From: NCEH01 sp002257205
Lineage (GTDB): Bacteria; Pseudomonadota; Alphaproteobacteria; Rhizobiales; Xanthobacteraceae
Assembly: GCF_043195105.1 (NCBI RefSeq)
Contig: NZ_JBAFWO010000002.1
Length of the DNA: 64,000 bases
Reading direction: 5' to 3' (one strand)
Positions 60,047-64,000 of the stretch are shown here, one piece after another (within the stretch, counting starts at the first letter, position 1; each line of letters starts with the position of its first letter). A model generated the notes under the pieces. The model ran no database searches, had not been told where the DNA came from, and was given only the letters and a program-made list of their open reading frames with translations. The position numbers and the translations under genes are program-made.

Positions 60047-60484
60047 ATGAAGGTGTTGCCAACTGCCCGCATTCTCGTTGTCGATCCGGATTCGGCGCGT
60101 CGTGAAATCACGTGTGTCGGTCTGAAGGCGCTGGGCGTCGGGGCCGTGACTGAAGTCGCCTCCATAGCCGAAGCGCTGAACGCTCCGCGCGCTTTTGATG
60201 TGATCGTCGTTCAGGCGGCCTCGATGGACTTGGTGCCTGATCATCCCTTCCGCGAAGGCCCGGATGCGGTGCCCGGCATTCTCGTGACCGAGGGGGCGCC
60301 CACCGTTCTGGCGCGTCTTGCAAGTCGCGCCGGCTATGACGCCGCGGTGGCCATGCCCTTGCTGCCGCGCCTGCTCTATCGACGCATCGGTTCCGTGCTC
60401 CAGCGGGCGCGCCGCGCCCAGAGGCCGGCCTTATCCAGCCATGACGACGCCACGGTGCGCAGTCCGCTGCTTGCCGCAAGCTGA
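60047..60484 (+). CDS. receiver-like protein lacking the phosphoacceptor
   Basis: 145 residues with the fold order of a CheY-type receiver: ARILVVDPDSARREI (Asp13 kept), FDVIVVQAASMD where Gln56 replaces the acceptor Asp, ILVTEGAP with the conserved Thr, and AVAMPLLPRLLYRRI where the usual Lys-Pro is Met-Pro. No output domain; a basic tail follows. Hence probably a phosphorylation-independent adaptor. GGGAGCG precedes the ATG. No kinase is adjacent. Confidence 0.75.
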   Translation: MKVLPTARILVVDPDSARREITCVGLKALGVGAVTEVASIAEALNAPRAFDVIVVQAASMDLVPDHPFREGPDAVPGILVTEGAPTVLARLASRAGYDAAVAMPLLPRLLYRRIGSVLQRARRAQRPALSSHDDATVRSPLLAAS

Positions 60485-60730
60485 AGTCGCCGCGCGGTTC
60501 CGCGGCCTCGCCCCCTCTCGCGGACGCGCATCGCCGCCTGCCATTTCAACGGCTTGGCTCTGCCGGGACAAGAGTATCCGCACGCGCGTGACCTGCGGTC
60601 GCGCGGTCGCGACGCCGCATTCCATTGGCCGTTCCATTGCCCGACCCATCTTGCCTCAAAGCCCGGCGCGGCCCAGCATCGAGCCCGATTCCCTCGGCCG
60701 TCCGGCCCTGGGGCGGAGGAGGAGAGGCAG

Positions 60731-62113
60731 ATGGCGCTGGACCGGATTCTCGATCGGATCGACGGTGAGCTCGACGCGAGCCTGGCCCGGCTTAGCGATT
60801 TCCTGCGCATCGAGAGCATTTCCACCGACCCGGCGTTCGCGGACGAATGCCGCCGGGCTGCGAAATTCGCCGCCGATTCCCTGGTTGAACTCGGCTTTTC
60901 GGCGCAGGTTCACGAAACCACCGGCCATCCCGTCGTTGTGGGTCGTACGGACACCGGCGCCGCCCGCCGGGTGCTGTTTTACGGCCATTACGATGTGCAG
61001 CCGGTCGACCCGCTGGAGCTGTGGGACAGCCCGCCGTTCGAGCCGCAAATTCGCACCAGCCCGGACGGACGGCAGCAGATCGTCGCGCGCGGGGCCAGCG
61101 ACGACAAGGGCCAGGTCTTCACCTTCCTCGAAGCCTTGCGCGCCCATCGCGACGTCACCGGCGCTCTGCCGGTGGATGTGACCGTGATGCTGGAGGGGGA
61201 GGAGGAGTGCGGCTCGCCCAGCATGCCGGCGTTCCTGAAAGCCCATGGCGCGGAACTTGGCGCCGATGTGGCCCTGGTCTGCGACACCGGCATGTGGGAT
61301 CGCGACACCCCCGCCATCACCACCTCGCTGCGCGGCATGCTGCATGCCGAGATCACCGTGACCGGGGCGAGCCGCGACCTGCATTCCGGCCTGTTCGGCG
61401 GCGCGGCGCGCAACCCGCTGCATGTACTCGCTCGCCTGATCGCAGACGTGCACGACGCCAAGGGCCGGGTGACCATTCCCGGCTTCTATGACGACGTGCG
61501 CGAGCCCGCGCCCGCCGTGCGCGCGCAATGGGAGGGGCTCGGCCTCACCGCCGAGGCGTTTCTCGGGCCGGTGGGCCTCTCCATTTCCACCGGCGAGGCG
61601 GACCGGCTGCTGATCGAGCAGATCCAGTCGCGGCCCACGTTTGAGGTGAACGGCCTGTTCGGCGGCTATATGGGGCAGGGCACCAAGACCATCATTCCCG
61701 CCAAGGCCACCGCCAAGGTCACCTTCCGCCTGGTGGCGGACCAGGATCCGAAGGCGATCCGCGCCGCCTTCGAGGCGTTCGTGAAGGCGCGCATTCCCGC
61801 CGACTGCAAGCTCGACCTCATGCTCGGCGAGGGCAGCCCGGCGGTGATGGTGCCGCCGGACAGCGCCGATCTCGCCAAGGCGGCGGCGGCGCTGAAAGCG
61901 GAATGGGGCGTTGCCCCCGTGACCATCGGCAGCGGCGGCTCCATTCCCATCGTCGGCCAGTTCAAGGCCGCGCTCGGCATGGACACGCTGCTCATCGGCT
62001 TTGCGCTGGACGATGATCGCATTCATTCGCCGAATGAGAAATACGACGTGCGCTGCTTTCGGCAGGGCACCCGCAGTTGGGCCCGAATTCTCAGCGCATT
62101 GGCGGCCGAATAA
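60731..62113 (+). CDS. M20-family dipeptidase/metallopeptidase
   Basis: 460 residues from ATG 60731 (GGAGAGG upstream; frame opens at 60554). Zinc ligands and catalytic residues: YGHYDVQPVDP, ARGASDDKGQVFTF, the Glu pair in LEGEEECGSPS, LHSGLFGGAARNP, and the C-terminal His in DDRIHSPNEKYDV. Matches cytosolic non-specific dipeptidase-like M20 members. Monocistronic by spacing. Confidence 0.92.
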   Translation: MALDRILDRIDGELDASLARLSDFLRIESISTDPAFADECRRAAKFAADSLVELGFSAQVHETTGHPVVVGRTDTGAARRVLFYGHYDVQPVDPLELWDSPPFEPQIRTSPDGRQQIVARGASDDKGQVFTFLEALRAHRDVTGALPVDVTVMLEGEEECGSPSMPAFLKAHGAELGADVALVCDTGMWDRDTPAITTSLRGMLHAEITVTGASRDLHSGLFGGAARNPLHVLARLIADVHDAKGRVTIPGFYDDVREPAPAVRAQWEGLGLTAEAFLGPVGLSISTGEADRLLIEQIQSRPTFEVNGLFGGYMGQGTKTIIPAKATAKVTFRLVADQDPKAIRAAFEAFVKARIPADCKLDLMLGEGSPAVMVPPDSADLAKAAAALKAEWGVAPVTIGSGGSIPIVGQFKAALGMDTLLIGFALDDDRIHSPNEKYDVRCFRQGTRSWARILSALAAE

Positions 62114-62183
62114 GACCGCGCCCGCCTTCCCCCCTTGCGCCATTTCTGGCAGGTAACGGGCGAAGCCGAGGCGGGGTGAAGCC

Positions 62184-63167
62184 ATGACGGATGCGGAAGC
62201 CGAGGGCCTGGTCGATGCGTGGGCGTTCGATGGCAAGGGGCACGCCAGCAAGCTCAGCTGGGAGGATGTGGCGGCCGGCACATTTCCGGAGGGTGGCTTT
62301 GTATGGCTGAATTTCCGTCACGTTCAGCGGCGTCCGCAGGAATGGCTGCGCACCCGGGCGGGGCTTGACACCTCGATCCTCGATGCAATGCTGGATGATG
62401 AATCGCGCCCGCGCTGCTCCATGTTCGCGGATGGCGCCATGCTGGTGCTGCGGGGCATCAACCTGCATCGCAATGCCCTGCCGGAAGACCCGCTCTCGGT
62501 CTATTTCTGGGTCGATGCCAAGCGGGTGATCTCGTTCCATCACGAGCCGATTTCCGCGCTTGCTGATTATGCCGATTCCTTGAGCCGGCGGCATTGCGCC
62601 CACACCCAGGGCGAGATGGTGGCGGAAGTCGCCATGCGTCTCGTGGACCGGCTCGACGCCGTGGTGGCGAGCCTCATGGACGAGGCGGACGAGTTGGAAG
62701 ACCTCGTGCCCGCCACCGGCGCCGGGGAGATGCTGCCCAAGCTCGCGGTGCTGCGGCGCGTCTCCATCAAGCTGCGCCGGCACATCGCGCCGCAGCGCGA
62801 GGCGCTCAATCATTTCTCGCTGGAGGATGATCCCTGGATCGGCCCGAAAGACCGCAACCGCTTGCGGGATGCCGGCGACCGGGTGGCGCGCTTCACCGAA
62901 GAGCTGGATTCCATCCGCGAGCGCGCATCCTTGATCCGCGACCAATTGGTGGACCGGCGGGCGGAGCAGATGAACCAATCCATGCTGGTGCTGGCGGTGG
63001 TGACCGTGGTGTTCGCGCCGCTGACGCTGATTTCCGGCCTGTTCGGCATGAATGTGGGGGGCATTCCCGGCACGCAGGATCCGGATTCCTTCTGGGTGAT
63101 CTCGGTGATCCTGGTGATGTTCGCCGCCGGCCTCGTGGTGCTGTTCCGCCGCCTCAAATGGATCTGA
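62184..63167 (+). CDS. zntB: ZntB/CorA-family metal transporter
   Basis: 327 residues. Long cytoplasmic domain with FVWLNFRHVQ and SVYFWVDAKRVISFHHEPI, then two C-terminal membrane helices with the family signature FGMNVGGIPG between them (MLVLAVVTVVFAPLTLISGL before, FWVISVILVMFAAGLVVLF after). The GMN followed by VGG-IP and the overall length favour ZntB (zinc) over CorA (magnesium), but the ion is not certain. Confidence 0.9.
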   Translation: MTDAEAEGLVDAWAFDGKGHASKLSWEDVAAGTFPEGGFVWLNFRHVQRRPQEWLRTRAGLDTSILDAMLDDESRPRCSMFADGAMLVLRGINLHRNALPEDPLSVYFWVDAKRVISFHHEPISALADYADSLSRRHCAHTQGEMVAEVAMRLVDRLDAVVASLMDEADELEDLVPATGAGEMLPKLAVLRRVSIKLRRHIAPQREALNHFSLEDDPWIGPKDRNRLRDAGDRVARFTEELDSIRERASLIRDQLVDRRAEQMNQSMLVLAVVTVVFAPLTLISGLFGMNVGGIPGTQDPDSFWVISVILVMFAAGLVVLFRRLKWI

Positions 63168-63250
63168 GGCCGTCCCGGCGCGTTTGACGGCGCGGCGCGC
63201 CGCGCGACTTGCCTCGAAAGCGAGTCCGGCAGGCCTCGGCGCCGAAATAG

Positions 63251-63286
63251 AAAACCACCGGGCGGAGGACCGGCCCGGTGGTTTTT
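63251..63286. terminator. bidirectional rho-independent terminator
   Basis: AAAACCACCGGGC (63251-63263) pairs with GCCCGGTGGTTTT (63273-63285) around a 9-nt loop: a 13-bp stem with a T tract on the plus side and, by the A run, also on the minus side. It lies between the converging zntB and glycosyltransferase genes and can end both. Confidence 0.92.
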
Positions 63287-63325
63287 CGTTTCTCGCGTTT
63301 CGCTCGTTCCGGGCGCTCCGTTCTC

Positions 63326-63359
63326 GCCGCGCGCTCAGTTCCGCCGCGCGCTCAGTCCC
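63326..63359. repeat. 17-bp tandem repeat, two copies
   Basis: GCCGCGCGCTCAGTTCC (63326-63342) and GCCGCGCGCTCAGTCCC (63343-63359) differ at one base; a third degenerate copy merges into the stop codon of the next gene. Just downstream (minus strand) of the glycosyltransferase gene. Confidence 0.7.
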
Positions 63360-63368
63360 GCGGCGGGC

Positions 63369-64000
63369 TCACTTGCCGCCGGCAAACACGCTCGGGAAGG
63401 TGCGGCCGCGCACGTCATAGACGCGGGCATAGATTACGCCCTCGCGCTCCACCTGCACCAGCACCGGCGCCTGAACCTGGGCGCAATAGAATTCGCCCAG
63501 CATCAGCGCGAAATCCGCGCCCTGGGTATTATAAGTGGTCTCGAAGCGTGGGCCGAGCTCCACCGCCGCCGCATGGTGCGGCCCGCAGACCGCCACCTTG
63601 AACTTGCGCCCCTGGGGCAGCGAGCGGCGGTGCTCGTCCACATATTCATCCAGCTGCGCGGAGGCCTGCTTGAAGGCGAGGCCCCAGTAATCCAGCATGA
63701 ACTGACTGTCGGCGCCGCGCACACCGCCCACCAGATGATTGTAATAGGTATATTGATAAGGGTGGATCTCGGCGAATTCCACCGCCGGGAAAGCCAGCCC
63801 GATCATGAAGAGGCCGGCCACCGCCGCGCGTGCCGGCCGGCTGAACTTGACCGCCCATTGCCAGATCCAATTGCCGGCAAGTCCGCCGAGCAGCGCCAGG
63901 GCGGGGGTGACGAACACGAAATGGCGGATGCCATTGTACATCACAGGCCGGGTCACCACGGTCAGCAGGATCGGGAACGCGGCCGCCAAGAACATCAGCA
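63369..64000 (-). CDS. glycosyltransferase family 39-like membrane protein, 5' end outside window
   Basis: Only the C-terminal 210 or so residues are visible; the frame continues past base 64000. Two to three membrane helices (FLAAAFPILLTVVTRP, IRHFVFVTPALALLGGLAG, ARAAVAGLFMIGLAFPAVEF) are followed by a soluble C-terminal domain with HPYQYTYYNHLVGG and DYWGLAFKQAS. The RHFVFVTPALALL helix and the domain order resemble dolichyl-phosphate-mannose-type (GT39/ArnT-like) transferases using polyprenyl-phosphate sugars. Substrate unknown. Confidence 0.75.
   Translation of the reverse strand, partial: LMFLAAAFPILLTVVTRPVMYNGIRHFVFVTPALALLGGLAGNWIWQWAVKFSRPARAAVAGLFMIGLAFPAVEFAEIHPYQYTYYNHLVGGVRGADSQFMLDYWGLAFKQASAQLDEYVDEHRRSLPQGRKFKVAVCGPHHAAAVELGPRFETTYNTQGADFALMLGEFYCAQVQAPVLVQVEREGVIYARVYDVRGRTFPSVFAGGK

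Overview
The window reads as a stretch of GC-rich alphaproteobacterial chromosome, most likely Hyphomicrobiales and probably Xanthobacteraceae (Xanthobacter/Azorhizobium/Ancylobacter type). The taxonomic call is an inference from gene order (lptC-lptA-lptB-rpoN, ubiE-ubiB-coaBC-dut, divL-tsaE/amgK-murU-addB-addA-trxA, folP-folK), a DivL-type tyrosine pseudo-kinase, a sigma-EcfG-type promoter and two copies of a repeat resembling common Rhizobiales intergenic repeats. No transposase, prophage or CRISPR array was seen. One perfect parS site (41018-41033) and a mutM-echA pair suggest the window lies in the origin-proximal half of the chromosome.

Layout. 1-4.5 kb: end of ilvD, a small secreted STY0301-like protein, two secreted CVNH-type lectin-like genes on the minus strand, and a short RNase D. 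4.6-12.4 kb: LPS transport genes lptC-lptA-lptB, rpoN, and a very large symporter-fused hybrid sensor kinase. 12.6-18.7 kb: ubiquinone genes ubiE-ubiB, coaBC, dut, an Rrf2-family regulator and cysK, ended by a MITE-like inverted-repeat element. 19-25.4 kb: divL, a tsaE-amgK fusion, murU and a lytic transglycosylase, which link cell-cycle control, tRNA modification and wall recycling. 25.5-32.6 kb: addB-addA recombination nuclease and trxA. 32.6-37.1 kb: a MarR-type regulator with a cysteine cluster translationally coupled to a drug/metabolite exporter, then truA, fmt and def on the minus strand. 37.2-40.7 kb: rmuC, mutM, an enoyl-CoA hydratase and tRNA-Leu(CAG).

41-48.6 kb: parS, a glycine betaine/proline-type ABC transporter (binding protein, ATPase, fused double permease), a divergent LuxR-type regulator, and a short operon with an alditol/aldonolactone oxidase and a short-chain dehydrogenase. 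The same 18-bp palindrome stands in front of the regulator and in front of the oxidase operon, suggesting one small regulon. 48.7-51.4 kb: a TauE/SafE exporter with its TIGR02186 partner, a crotonase-fold protein lacking both catalytic glutamates, a 19-bp-stem hairpin and tRNA-Gln(TTG). 51.4-53.6 kb: an AT-rich gap followed by a solitary GHKL-fold ATPase, the best candidate for an acquired, undescribed function.

53.7-64 kb: two small membrane proteins, a pyroglutamyl-peptidase-like gene, meaB, csbD behind a general-stress promoter, folK-folP, a DUF2267-like protein, a HerA-like ATPase, a receiver-like protein without its phosphoacceptor, an M20 peptidase, a ZntB/CorA transporter and the 3' part of a membrane glycosyltransferase that runs off the window.
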